This document shows positions 21,056 to 28,817 of a DNA stretch of 64,000 bases, piece after piece. This stretch comes from Comamonadaceae bacterium ALPHA2B (GTDB taxonomy: Bacteria; Pseudomonadota; Gammaproteobacteria; Burkholderiales; Burkholderiaceae_C). The translations under genes were made by a program, and so were the position numbers. Below the pieces are notes generated by a model, which did no database searches, was not told where the DNA came from, and was given only the letters and a program-made list of their open reading frames with translations. The stretch's first letter is position 1. Every line of letters starts with the position of its first letter. Where the stretch lies: assembly GCA_005503065.1 (NCBI GenBank), contig SCOE01000020.1, positions 1-64,000 of the forward strand, written 5' to 3'.

Positions 21056-21092
21056 AAGGCCCGACGCTACGGATTCAGTAGCTTCGGGCCTT
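21056..21092 (-). terminator. Repeat-derived hairpin between rpmF and plsX (copy e)
   Basis: On the minus strand AAGGCCCGAAGCTAC pairs with GTAGCGTCGGGCCTT around a TGAATCC loop, followed by TTGTTTT. It has the core of the dispersed repeat (GCTAC...GTAGC) but acts, in shape, as an intrinsic terminator or attenuator. Confidence 0.65.
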
Positions 21093-21109
21093 GGCCTTGA
21101 AAGGGCAAC

Positions 21110-21292
21110 TCAGGCTTCGGACTTGGTCTTCAGCACCTTGCGGCCACGGTAGAAACCGTTGGGGCTGATGTGGTGACGCAGATGCGTTTCGCCGGTGGTG
21201 GGCTCGACGGCGATGCCGGGCACGCCCAGGGCGTTGTGCGAGCGGTGCATGCCGCGCTTCGAGGGCGACTTCTTGTTTTGCTGAACGGCCAT
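21110..21292 (-). CDS. rpmF: 50S ribosomal protein L32
   Basis: 60 residues starting [20 protein letters not shown], with the typical [15 protein letters not shown]-terminal part. The zinc-binding Cys pairs of some L32 proteins are absent, as is normal in proteobacteria. The conserved order yceD-rpmF-plsX is kept. About 209 nt separate it from yceD; that gap holds an imperfect long hairpin (GGCAGTG...CACTGCC) of unknown use. Confidence 0.97.
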   Translation of the reverse strand: MAVQQNKKSPSKRGMHRSHNALGVPGIAVEPTTGETHLRHHISPNGFYRGRKVLKTKSEA

Positions 21293-21501
21293 GATGGCTC
21301 CTGAATAGACGGTGAGGTGAGTGGGCAGTGCGGCCGGCGCCTGGGGCTTCCGAAGCCGGCATCGCCTGCCACTGCCGCCGGGTGCGCGGATCCTTCGGAT
21401 CCCACTCCTCGGTCGGCGATCCAGGTCATCGACCAGATCGGCAAGCGCGCGCGTAGCCCACGATTATAGCCCGCCGGGACGGGGCCGCGCCAGCCCCCGC
21501 C

Positions 21502-22056
21502 TCAGCCCCCGTCGGCAGGCTTCTTCTTGAGGGCTTCCAGCGCTGCGAAAGGGTTCGGGCGCTTCTGGCCGGCGGCGTCGAAATCCGGGTCGGCGGCGGA
21601 CATGCGAACCGGCGCCGGACAGACCTCGTGCACGGGGGCGAAGGGGATGTCCATCAGCAGCTCGTCCTCGACCAGCTCGCGCAGGTCGAAGTCGTGGCTG
21701 CTGACCAGCACGTCCTCCTCGGCCTCTTCGTCTTCCAGCGCGGCGGTCTCCTCGTCGTCGACGAAACGGAACCAGCGGTCGGCCGCCAGCGGCGTGTCCA
21801 CCGGCTGCAGGCAGCGCTGGCAGACCAGCGGCAGCGTCACCGTCGCGTCGAGGTGGATCCACGGCACCGCCGGTCCGCCCGTGGCCGTGCGCATCTGACC
21901 TGTGGCCGTCCAGCGGACCTCGGCCGCGGCGTCCGCCACGGCCGACTCGTCCAACAGGCGCCGGTAGGCCGACAACGGCTCGGCCGCCGACAGCGCGGCG
22001 CCAGCCTGGGCAAAGGCCGGCACGTCGAGGCGGCCGGCATCGAAATCCTTCTTCAT
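21502..22056 (-). CDS. yceD: YceD/DUF177 family protein
   Basis: 184 residues. The family is found just upstream of rpmF and is thought to act in 23S rRNA or ribosome maturation. Signatures: PLVCQRCLQPVDTPL (CxxC pair) and FDLRELVEDELLMDIPFAPVHEVC. A run of acidic residues precedes the latter. I use the ATG at 22054-22056; a TTG nine codons earlier is less likely. Divergent from yceF with only 35 nt between the start codons, so the two promoters must overlap coding sequence. Confidence 0.92.
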   Translation of the reverse strand: MKKDFDAGRLDVPAFAQAGAALSAAEPLSAYRRLLDESAVADAAAEVRWTATGQMRTATGGPAVPWIHLDATVTLPLVCQRCLQPVDTPLAADRWFRFVDDEETAALEDEEAEEDVLVSSHDFDLRELVEDELLMDIPFAPVHEVCPAPVRMSAADPDFDAAGQKRPNPFAALEALKKKPADGG

Positions 22057-22091
22057 CCGAGACAGTCTACGCGGCACCGACAATCACCCGC

Positions 22092-22673
22092 ATGCATCGC
22101 CCCGTCATCCTCGGTTCCACCTCCCGCTACCGGCGCGACCTGATGTCGCGCCTGCGCCTGCCCTTCGACGTCCAGGCCCCCGAGGTCGACGAAGCCCCGC
22201 ACCCGGGCGAAGCGCCGGCCGATCTGGCCGTGCGCCTGGCGCTGGCCAAGGCGCATGCCGTGGCGGCGCGCTTTCCGGATGCCGTGGTGATCGGCTCGGA
22301 CCAGGTGGCCGACCTGCACGGCGAACCGCTGGGCAAGCCCGGCGACCACGCCCGCGCCACCGAGCAACTGCGCCGCATGCGCGGCCAGACGCTGATCTTC
22401 CAGACGGCCGTGGCCGTGGTCTGCCATGCCATCGGCTTCGCGCAACAGGACATCGCGCCGGTGCGCGTGGTCTTCCGCGACCTCAGCGACGCCGCCATCG
22501 AACGCTACCTGCTGGCCGAGCAGCCCTACGACTGCGCCGGCAGCGCCAAGAGCGAAGGGCTGGGCATCGCGCTGCTCGAAGCCATCGACAGCGACGACCC
22601 GACGGCCCTCGTCGGCCTGCCGCTGATCCGCACCTGCCGCATGCTGCGCGCCGCCGGCGTGGACCTGCTCTGA
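22092..22673 (+). CDS. yceF: Maf-family nucleotide pyrophosphatase, YceF type
   Basis: Hydrolyses modified nucleoside triphosphates; the YceF subgroup prefers 7-methyl-GTP. 193 residues: N-terminal VILGSTSRYRRDLMSRL, the catalytic GSDQVADLHGEPLGKPG (SDQ rather than SDT marks the YceF subgroup), and CAGSAKSEGLGIALLEAI near the C-terminus. Divergent from yceD-rpmF; followed by a dispersed repeat and then an RsmI-like gene. Confidence 0.93.
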   Translation: MHRPVILGSTSRYRRDLMSRLRLPFDVQAPEVDEAPHPGEAPADLAVRLALAKAHAVAARFPDAVVIGSDQVADLHGEPLGKPGDHARATEQLRRMRGQTLIFQTAVAVVCHAIGFAQQDIAPVRVVFRDLSDAAIERYLLAEQPYDCAGSAKSEGLGIALLEAIDSDDPTALVGLPLIRTCRMLRAAGVDLL

Positions 22674-22683
22674 CCTTGTGAAC

Positions 22684-22739
22684 GAAATCGGCCGCCGGCG
22701 TCCGTGGAGCGGACGTCGGCAGCTCCTGAATCGATAGCA
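22684..22739. repeat. Dispersed repeat, copy f
   Basis: GAAATCGGCCGCCGGCGTCC, then GGACGTCGGCAGCTCCTGAA and TCGATAGCA. It fills the gap between yceF and the methylase gene. Confidence 0.75.
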
Positions 22740-22747
22740 ACCGACCC

Positions 22748-23509
22748 ATGCCCACGCTCTACCTCGTTCCTGCCCCGCTCGACTTCGGCTGCGAGGTGCA
22801 GGCGCCCCTGCAGGACGCCCTGCCCCTGGGCACGCTGCAGGCCGCCGCGCGGCTCACGCACTGGGTGTGCGAGAACGCGAAGTCCGCCCGCGCGTACCTC
22901 AAGCGCATCGACGCCGTCGTGCCGCTGGCTGCACCGCTGCAGGCGCAGGCCATCCAGGAGTTGCCGCGCGAGGTGCACAAGAAGGGCGACCATGACGGCG
23001 CGCCCGCCCCGGCCGCCATCGCGGCCCTGCTCGCGCCGCTGCGCGAAGGCCACGACATGGGCCTGCTGAGCGAGGCCGGAATGCCGGCGGTGGCCGACCC
23101 GGGTTCTTCGGTGGTGCGCACGGCCCACGAGATCGGCGCGGCGGTGGTGCCGCTGGTCGGACCGGTTTCGCTGCTGCTCACCTTGGCGGCCAGCGGGCTC
23201 AACGGGCAGAACTTCGCCTTCGTCGGCTACCTGCCGCAGGACGCCGAGGCACGCCGCACGCGCATCCGCGAACTGGAATCGCTGGCGCTGCGCACCGGCC
23301 AGACCCAGCTCTTCATCGAGACGCCCTACCGCAACGCTGCGCTGCTGCAGGCGCTGGTCCAGACGCTGCAGCACCACACCCGCCTGGCGGTGGCCAGCGG
23401 CCTGACGCTGCCGGCGATGCAGGTGCGCAGCCAGAGCGTGAAGGCCTGGCGCGCAGGGCCCACTCTGGGCGAAGAGCGCCTGCCGGCAGTGTTTGCCATC
23501 GGGCGCTGA
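22748..23509 (+). CDS. SAM-dependent methyltransferase of the tetrapyrrole-methylase fold (RsmI paralogue)
   Basis: 253 residues. MPTLYLVPAPLDFG replaces the usual RsmI beginning, and GLLSEAGMPAVADPGSSVVR, PLVGPVSLLLTLAASGL and FVGYLPQDAEARRTRIREL correspond to the conserved RsmI blocks. It is likely a methyltransferase acting on RNA or another substrate. It is shorter than RsmI (about 280) and differs in the key loop, so I do not call it rsmI. Such paralogues lie next to maf in many betaproteobacteria. Start ATG at 22748 just after the repeat. Confidence 0.85.
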   Translation: MPTLYLVPAPLDFGCEVQAPLQDALPLGTLQAAARLTHWVCENAKSARAYLKRIDAVVPLAAPLQAQAIQELPREVHKKGDHDGAPAPAAIAALLAPLREGHDMGLLSEAGMPAVADPGSSVVRTAHEIGAAVVPLVGPVSLLLTLAASGLNGQNFAFVGYLPQDAEARRTRIRELESLALRTGQTQLFIETPYRNAALLQALVQTLQHHTRLAVASGLTLPAMQVRSQSVKAWRAGPTLGEERLPAVFAIGR

Positions 23510-23525
23510 GCGCCGCCAATCCATA

Positions 23526-23645
23526 CGGACATCCGGAGGCAAAGAACGCAAAGGTTTCGCAAAAGACGCGAAAGGGGAAACTGACAATCTGTTCTTCCGC
23601 GTCCTCTGCGTGACTTCCGCAACCTCCGCGTCCGGAAGCCCGACT
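23526..23645. repeat. Long imperfect inverted repeat (composite element 1, part 1)
   Basis: Begins CCATACGGACATCCGGAGGC and ends CGCGTCCGGAAGCCCGAC; the arms are rich in AACGCAAAGG/GCGTCCTCTGCGTG-type units. Same organisation as the element at about 59076, but the arms have diverged. Non-coding; probably a folded RNA or a degenerate miniature mobile element. Confidence 0.65.
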
Positions 23646-23709
23646 TTCAAGCCAAATCGGCTTCCAACCTAAGCCCCGCCTGCGCGACACGCTATCAATT
23701 CGAGAGCAT
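23645..23709. repeat. Dispersed repeat, copy g (composite element 1, part 2)
   Basis: TTTCAAGCCAAATCGGCTTC, then CGCCTGCGCGACACGCTATC and GAGAGCATA. It abuts the long inverted repeat directly, as at 59191. Confidence 0.75.
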
Positions 23710-23726
23710 ATCCCCTGCCCCTACCC

Positions 23727-24911
23727 TTGACCGACACCACCCTCGCCCGCAGCGCCCCCACCCGCTGGGCCACCCGCACCCAGTTCTTCTGCTCCGGCTT
23801 CATCTTTGCGACCTGGGGCGTGCACATCCCCACCGTGAAGGCGCACTACGGCGTCGACGAGGCCGAACTGGGGCTGGCCCTGCTGGCGGCCGGCTTCGGC
23901 GCGCTCTTCGGTATCAGCCGCGCGGGCAGCTGGATCGGCCGCCACGGCGCGGCGCGCATGACGCTGGTCACCGGCACCGTGTACGCGCTGCTGGTGGCGC
24001 TGCTGATCCACATGCCCTCGTACGCCTTCCTGCTGGTGCTGCTGGCCGCCTTCGGCCTGGTGACCAGCGTGTTCGACGTCGCCATCAACACCGAGGCTTC
24101 GCAGCTCGAACTGCACGGCGGCCGGCCGCTGATGAGCGGCATGCACGGCATGTTCAGCCTGGGCGGGATGGCCGGCGCGGTGAGCGGCAGTGCGGCCCTG
24201 GCGGCCGGCCTGCCGCCGAACTGGCATCTGGCGGTGGTCGCGGGCGTCATGGCCGTGGCGGTCGCCGGCGGCACGCGCTGGATGCTGCCGCGCCGCTTCA
24301 CGGCCAGCACGGCGCCGGCAGGGGGCGGCTTCCGCCTGCCGCGCGGGGCGCTGGTCGTTCTGGGCATCCTCGCCGCCCTGGGCTTGGTGGCCGAGGGCGC
24401 GATGTACGACTGGAGCGTGCTCTACCTGCAGCAGGAGCTGGGCAGCCCGCAGCAGCAGGCCGCCCTCGCCTATGCGAGCTTCTCGGCCGCCATGGCGGCG
24501 GCGCGCTTCGGCGGCGACGCCCTGCGCGCGCGCTTCGCGTCGGCCACGCTGCTGCGCGCCAGCGCCTCGCTGGCGGCGCTGTCGATGGCCGGGGTGCTGC
24601 TGACCGATTCGCCCTGGCTGGCGCTGGCGGGCTTCGCGGGCGTGGGTATCGGCTTCGCGAACGTGGTGCCGATCCTGTTCGCCGCAGCGGCACGGGTGCC
24701 GGGCGTGGATGCGGCGCGCGGAATCGCCGCCGTCTCGGCCGCGGCCTACCTGGGTTTCATGGCCGGGCCGCCGATGATCGGCTTCCTGGCGCGGGTGAGT
24801 TCGCTCACGGCGGCGCTGTCGGTGGTGGTGGTGTTCGCCGTGGCGCTGGCCGTGGCAGCGCCGCGGGCCGCCGCCAGTGCGGGCGCGCCGGCACCGGCCG
24901 GCGGTCACTGA
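23727..24911 (+). CDS. Major facilitator superfamily transporter
   Basis: 394 residues with about 12 predicted membrane helices, e.g. FLLVLLAAFGLVTSVFDVAI and LALAGFAGVGIGFANVVPIL. The loop after helix 2 (GISRAGSWIGRHGAARMTLV) is a weak form of the MFS cytoplasmic motif. EASQLELHGGRPLMSGMHGM resembles a family of sugar or unknown-substrate MFS proteins, but the substrate cannot be read from sequence. There is no in-frame ATG near the expected N-terminus; TTG at 23727-23729 is used, without a clear ribosome-binding site. It is preceded by a composite repeat and is probably monocistronic. Confidence 0.85.
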   Translation: MTDTTLARSAPTRWATRTQFFCSGFIFATWGVHIPTVKAHYGVDEAELGLALLAAGFGALFGISRAGSWIGRHGAARMTLVTGTVYALLVALLIHMPSYAFLLVLLAAFGLVTSVFDVAINTEASQLELHGGRPLMSGMHGMFSLGGMAGAVSGSAALAAGLPPNWHLAVVAGVMAVAVAGGTRWMLPRRFTASTAPAGGGFRLPRGALVVLGILAALGLVAEGAMYDWSVLYLQQELGSPQQQAALAYASFSAAMAAARFGGDALRARFASATLLRASASLAALSMAGVLLTDSPWLALAGFAGVGIGFANVVPILFAAAARVPGVDAARGIAAVSAAAYLGFMAGPPMIGFLARVSSLTAALSVVVVFAVALAVAAPRAAASAGAPAPAGGH

Positions 24912-24918
24912 GTCAGAA

Positions 24919-24982
24919 TTTCAAGCCAAATCGGCCGACAGCGCCCATGGGACGGGCGCGAGCAGCTATCGAAATGTGAGCA
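24919..24982. repeat. Dispersed repeat, copy h
   Basis: TTTCAAGCCAAATCGGCCGA, then CAGCGCCCATGGGACGGGCG and CGAGCAGCTATC: the most complete copy. A partial second unit (GGCCGTCGGCGCCCATG) follows. Confidence 0.8.
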
Positions 24983-25004
24983 AAACAGGCCGTCGGCGCC
25001 CATG

Positions 25005-25026
25005 AAAAACGGCGCCGAAGCGCCGT
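25005..25026 (-). terminator. Intrinsic terminator of the rluC-sppA operon
   Basis: On the minus strand ACGGCGC-TTCG-GCGCCGT, a perfect 7-bp stem with a stable TTCG tetraloop, followed by a T run. It lies about 25 nt after the sppA stop. Confidence 0.85.
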
Positions 25027-25050
25027 TGAAGTGAATGCCGCGCCGCTCGC

Positions 25051-26079
25051 TCAGCGGACTGCCGGCGTGCTGCGCATGCTGCGCACCGTGGTGTCTGCAA
25101 AGGCGGCGCCGAACTTCTTGGCCAGGCGCTCGGCCACGTTGTCGCGGCGGGTGTAGTCGATGGTGTCCTCGGCCTTGATGACCTCGCGCGCCACGTAGTC
25201 GACGTTGCCCATCTGGTCGGCCAGGCCGAGGTCGACGGCCTGCTGGCCGGTCCAGAACAGGCCGCTGAACAGCCCCGGGGTGTCGGCCTTGAGGCGATCG
25301 CCGCGGCCCTTCTTCACCACGTCGATGAACTGGGCGTGGATCTGGTCGAGCATCTGCTGCGCGTGCTGCTTCTGCGCGTCGCTCATCGGGCTGAAGGGGT
25401 CGAGGAAGCCCTTGTTCTCGCCCGAGGTGAGCAGGCGCCGCTCGACGCCGAGCTTTTCCATCGTGCCGGTGAAGCCGAAGCCGTCCATCAGCACGCCGAT
25501 GCTGCCGACCAGGCTGGCCTTGTCGACGTAGATCTTGTCGGTGGCGGCGGCGATGTAGTAAGCGGCCGAGGCGCAGCTTTCCTCGACCACGGCATAGATC
25601 GGCTTCTTGTACTTGGCCTTCATGCGCTTGATCTCGTCGTTGATGATGCCGGCCTGCACCGGGCTGCCGCCGGGCGAGTTGATCAGCAACACCACGCCCT
25701 TGGCGCCCTCGTCCTCGAAGGCGCTCTTCATGGCGGCGACGACGAATTCGGCGCTGGCGTCGGCACCGCTGGCGATCTCGCCCTTGATCTCGACCACCGC
25801 CGTGTGGGCCGTGGTCTTGGCGGTGGAGGGCTGGGCGCGCATGAAGGCCAGCCAGGCCAGCGCGACGAAGAAGAGCAGCCAGGCCAAGCGCACGAAGGTC
25901 TTCCAGCGGCGTGTGGCGCGCTGTTCCTTGAGGGAGGCGAAGGCCAGCTTCTCGAGCGTCGCGCGCTCCCAGCCGGGCGAGGAAGTGGGGTCTTTGTTCA
26001 CGGGGGGGCTCGCCAGGTCCGGCGCTTGCGGCTCAAAGGGTTCGAAACCCGAAGGTTCCTTCCGGTCGGAGGTGCTCAT
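25051..26079 (-). CDS. sppA: Signal peptide peptidase SppA-like, S49 family
   Basis: Membrane-bound serine protease that degrades cleaved signal peptides. 342 residues: a cytoplasmic N-terminal tail, one membrane helix (about 65-82, FVRLAWLLFFVALAWLAFM) and a single S49 domain (short type). VVLLINSPGGSPVQAG, EESCASAAYYIAA (nucleophile Ser) and KASLVGSIGVLMDGFGF carry the catalytic region; the general base is a lysine in this family. It is the last gene of rluC > HAD phosphatase > Rieske > sppA. Confidence 0.92.
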   Translation of the reverse strand: MSTSDRKEPSGFEPFEPQAPDLASPPVNKDPTSSPGWERATLEKLAFASLKEQRATRRWKTFVRLAWLLFFVALAWLAFMRAQPSTAKTTAHTAVVEIKGEIASGADASAEFVVAAMKSAFEDEGAKGVVLLINSPGGSPVQAGIINDEIKRMKAKYKKPIYAVVEESCASAAYYIAAATDKIYVDKASLVGSIGVLMDGFGFTGTMEKLGVERRLLTSGENKGFLDPFSPMSDAQKQHAQQMLDQIHAQFIDVVKKGRGDRLKADTPGLFSGLFWTGQQAVDLGLADQMGNVDYVAREVIKAEDTIDYTRRDNVAERLAKKFGAAFADTTVRSMRSTPAVR

Positions 26080-26114
26080 GGGGAAAAGGGGCGCGGCAAC
26101 GGGGCGGGCCCGGG

Positions 26115-26483
26115 TCAGAACTGCAGGGGCTGCAGGTTCCAGGCAGTATGCCAGTGCACCACGCCGTCACGCTCGCTCAGCTCGATTTTCACCAGCCCGC
26201 CGCGGCAGGGCCCGCCGGCGCATTCGCCGGTGTCCGGGCGGTAGGACGCGCCATGCGTGGCGCACAGCAGCCACTGGCCGGTGTCGTCGAAGAAGCGGTC
26301 GGGCTGGTAGTCCATCTCCATCGCCACGTGGGTGCAGCGGTTGAGGTAGGCATGCGGCTGCCCCTCGAAACGGATGGCGAAGGCACGGCAGCTCTCGCCG
26401 CCGTAGACCACATCGAAGGAGACGGCCTCGCCACCTTCGACCAGGTCGCGCGAGTTGCACAGGGGAAGTTCTTCGGTGCTCAT
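26115..26483 (-). CDS. Rieske [2Fe-2S] domain protein
   Basis: 122 residues, a single Rieske domain. Cluster ligands are visible as CTHVAMEMDYQP (Cys-x-His) and LLCATHGASYRPDTG (Cys-x2-His). No membrane helix or signal peptide, so a cytoplasmic ferredoxin-like electron carrier. The partner is unknown; conservation next to rluC, the HAD gene and sppA gives no direct clue. GGPCRGGLV is a typical Rieske proline-loop region. Confidence 0.9.
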   Translation of the reverse strand: MSTEELPLCNSRDLVEGGEAVSFDVVYGGESCRAFAIRFEGQPHAYLNRCTHVAMEMDYQPDRFFDDTGQWLLCATHGASYRPDTGECAGGPCRGGLVKIELSERDGVVHWHTAWNLQPLQF

Positions 26484-26504
26484 TGGCGTTGTCGGCGGCG
26501 GGAG

Positions 26505-27188
26505 TCAGGCGTTGCGCAGCAACCAGTCATGCAGGTCTTGCACGGAATGGGCCACGTGCAAGGGACCATGGTCCGCGAAGCTGGCGGGCTCGTGCGCGCC
26601 ATAGCTCACGCCGACGCTGGCGCAGCCGGCGTTGGTGGCCAGCTGCAGGTCGTGGATGGTGTCGCCGATCATCAGGGTGCGCTCGGGCAGCACCTCGAGC
26701 TCCTCCATCAGTTCGAGCAGCATGCGCGGGTGCGGCTTGCCGAAGGTCTCATCGGCGGTGCGCGAGCTGTCGAAGCGCTCGCGCAGGGCCACGGTGTCCA
26801 GCGCCAGGTCGAGGCCTCGGCGCGACTTGCCCGTCGCGACCGCCAGCTTGTGACCTCGGGCACGCAGGGCATCGATCATCGGCAGCACGCCGTCGAAGAG
26901 CACCAGGTCGTCCTGGTGCCGCAGGTAGTGGTGGCGGTAGCGCGCACCGAGTTCGGGGTATTTCTCGGGCGGCACATCGGGCGCCGCCTTGGCCAACGCC
27001 TCGGCCAAACCCAGGCCGATCACCCAGGCGGCGTCGCGCTCGCTGGGCAGGCGCCCGCCGACGTCGAGCACCGCGGCCTGGATGCACCGGACGATGACGG
27101 CGGTGGAGTCGTAGAGCGTGCCGTCCCAGTCGAAGGCGATGAGGTCGAAGCGGCGCGGGGCACCGTCAGGGCTTGTCGTTGTGGTCAT
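26505..27188 (-). CDS. HAD-superfamily hydrolase (phosphoglycolate phosphatase-like)
   Basis: 227 residues. HAD motif I is AFDWDGTLYDST, motif II is VATGKSRRGL, motif III includes the lysine of FGKPHPRMLL, and motif IV is MIGDTIHDLQLATNAG. The alpha-helical cap between motifs I and II is the Gph/PgmB type. Phosphatase activity is expected; the substrate is not fixed by sequence. The ATG at 27186-27188 lies inside the 3' end of rluC (23-nt overlap), indicating translational coupling. Confidence 0.9.
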   Translation of the reverse strand: MTTTTSPDGAPRRFDLIAFDWDGTLYDSTAVIVRCIQAAVLDVGGRLPSERDAAWVIGLGLAEALAKAAPDVPPEKYPELGARYRHHYLRHQDDLVLFDGVLPMIDALRARGHKLAVATGKSRRGLDLALDTVALRERFDSSRTADETFGKPHPRMLLELMEELEVLPERTLMIGDTIHDLQLATNAGCASVGVSYGAHEPASFADHGPLHVAHSVQDLHDWLLRNA

Positions 27189-28242
27189 GGGTGTCCAGGG
27201 TAGCGCGCGCGGCTGCGGGCAGAAGGTCGGCCAGCTCGGGCGGCAGCGGCGCCTGCAGCGCCATGGCTTCGCCCGTGGCCGGGTGGGTGAAACGCAGCCG
27301 CCAGGCATGCAGGAACATGCGCCTGAGGCCCAGGCGGGCCAGCGCGCGGCGGCGTTCGAAGTCGCCGTACTTGTCGTCGCCGGCGATCGGGTGTCCGGCC
27401 GAGGCGAGGTGGACGCGGATCTGGTGGGTGCGGCCGGTCTTGATCGTGACGGCCAGCAGCGTCACCGGCGCGGCGTCGCCGGCAAGCGTGAGGCGTGCCA
27501 GCACACGCACCAGCGTGACGGCGCGCATCGCGTCGGGGTGGTCCTTGTCGACCACCTTGACCCGCCGTTCGCCCTCGCCCGCCTGGCCGTCCTTGCCCGG
27601 CAGCAGGTAGCGAGCCAGTGGCGCGTCGAGCACCTTCAGACGCGCCGGCCAGTCGCCCTCGACCAGCGCGAGGTAGGTCTTGCCGGTTTCGCGGCTCTTG
27701 AACTGGGCCTGCAGCGCGGTGAGCGCGCTGCGTTTCTTGGCGACCAGCAGCACGCCCGAGGTTTCACGGTCGAGCCGGTGCACCAACTCGAGGAAGCGCG
27801 CGGCAGGCCGGGCGGCGCGCAGTTGCTCGATGACGCCGAAGCTCACGCCGCTGCCGCCATGGACGGCGGTGCCGGCAGGCTTGTCCAGCGCGATCAGCGC
27901 ATCGTCTTCCAGCAGCAGGTCGAAGCTGCGAGCCGGAGCCGGCACCGCGGCCGCCGGTGCCGCGCTGACGCGGACCGGCGGCAGGCGCACGGTGTCGCCC
28001 GCCTCGATCCGCGAATCCGCCTGCACCCGGCCCTTGTTGAGGCGCACTTCGCCCGAACGGATGATGCGGTAGACGTGCGTCTTGGGCACGCCCTTCAAGT
28101 GGCGGAAGAGGAAGTTGTCGAGCCGCTGGCCGGCGGACTCCGCATCCACGGTGAGCATGCGCGCCTCGGCGGGCGGGGCCGACGGGGCGGGAAGGACTTT
28201 CCCCGTCGCGGCCCGCGGCTTCGCACCTATAATGTTTTTCAC
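27166..28242 (-). CDS. rluC: 23S rRNA pseudouridine synthase RluC
   Basis: Makes pseudouridines in helix 38/90-type sites of 23S rRNA. An S4 domain comes first (SAGQRLDNFLFRHLKGVPK, RSGEVRLNKGR), then the RluA-type catalytic domain with the Asp in VHRLDRETSGVLLVAK and TGRTHQIRVHL. The start is ambiguous: GTG at 28240-28242 gives 358 residues but lacks a ribosome-binding site, whereas ATG at 28156-28158 has GAGG 5 nt upstream and gives 330 residues, nearer E. coli RluC. Divergent from rne, as in E. coli, where the two promoters also face each other. Confidence 0.95.
   Translation of the reverse strand: MKNIIGAKPRAATGKVLPAPSAPPAEARMLTVDAESAGQRLDNFLFRHLKGVPKTHVYRIIRSGEVRLNKGRVQADSRIEAGDTVRLPPVRVSAAPAAAVPAPARSFDLLLEDDALIALDKPAGTAVHGGSGVSFGVIEQLRAARPAARFLELVHRLDRETSGVLLVAKKRSALTALQAQFKSRETGKTYLALVEGDWPARLKVLDAPLARYLLPGKDGQAGEGERRVKVVDKDHPDAMRAVTLVRVLARLTLAGDAAPVTLLAVTIKTGRTHQIRVHLASAGHPIAGDDKYGDFERRRALARLGLRRMFLHAWRLRFTHPATGEAMALQAPLPPELADLLPAAARATLDTHDHNDKP
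28228..28233 (+). promoter_or_regulatory. Candidate -10 box for rne
   Basis: A perfect TATAAT on the plus strand, about 585 nt upstream of the rne start. No convincing -35 hexamer is seen at 16-18 nt. If used, it gives rne a leader of about 575 nt. The same bases overlap the possible rluC start region on the other strand. Confidence 0.4.
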
Positions 28243-28817
28243 CAGCGCGGTTGTGTAAGTGCTTGATTAAGCGAGAAGTTTAGAGCACCCCACGATGGCG
28301 CTGCGAGGTCGATGCCACTTCGTTGCACGGCTTGCAGACCCCGCGCTCCAGCGCAAAGTGGCAAGCCAGGCAAGGCAGTCAAGCCGACGCAAACGAAACC
28401 CCAAGTCATTGGGACCACGGAATACCCAAGCCAGCCAGCGTGCCCGCTCCTTTGCGAGGCGCTGGCCGGCGGATCGAAGCGAGTGCCCTTGTGTTGATGT
28501 GGCTGATTCAAATGTGCCTGCGCTGGCTGACCCCAGCGAATACAGGCATTGAATCGCCCGCAACGCCCGTCGTTGTTGCGCAACCAGCTATCAAAAAGAT
28601 AGCAGCGCAGCAGCCCATCGGCCTCGCGCCCATCCTCGCGCCACCACCGCCGCGGCTGCAGGGCTGATCGCCCCGGACCGGTGGCGGCGCTCGCGCCCCT
28701 CGCCAGTCCCAGCCTCCGGAGTGCAACGGCAATTCCCGTCGTTTCGCTGCGTCGTCCGTGCATCGTGGGCCCCTTGCGGGCCAGTGACGAGACACAACAA
28801 AAAGGACACGCACTCCC
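28243..28817 (+). other. Long non-coding leader region of rne
   Basis: No coding frame stands out; short frames on both strands lack family similarity. It contains many GC-rich complementary blocks and a dispersed-repeat core (CAGCTATCAAAAAGATAGCA, 28583-28604). In E. coli the 361-nt rne 5' UTR folds into hairpins through which RNase E cleaves and represses its own mRNA; a similar role here is inference from position and length. SD-like AAAAAGGA lies just upstream of the rne ATG. Confidence 0.5.
28583..28604. repeat. Dispersed repeat core, copy i
   Basis: CAGCTATCAAAAAGATAGCA, with CGCAGCAGCCCATCGGCC following. Lies in the rne leader and would form a strong small hairpin. Confidence 0.65.

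Noticed and set aside
22700-25030. CRISPR array
   Set aside because: The repeats are spaced irregularly over the whole window, have no unique spacers of constant length, and no cas genes exist here.
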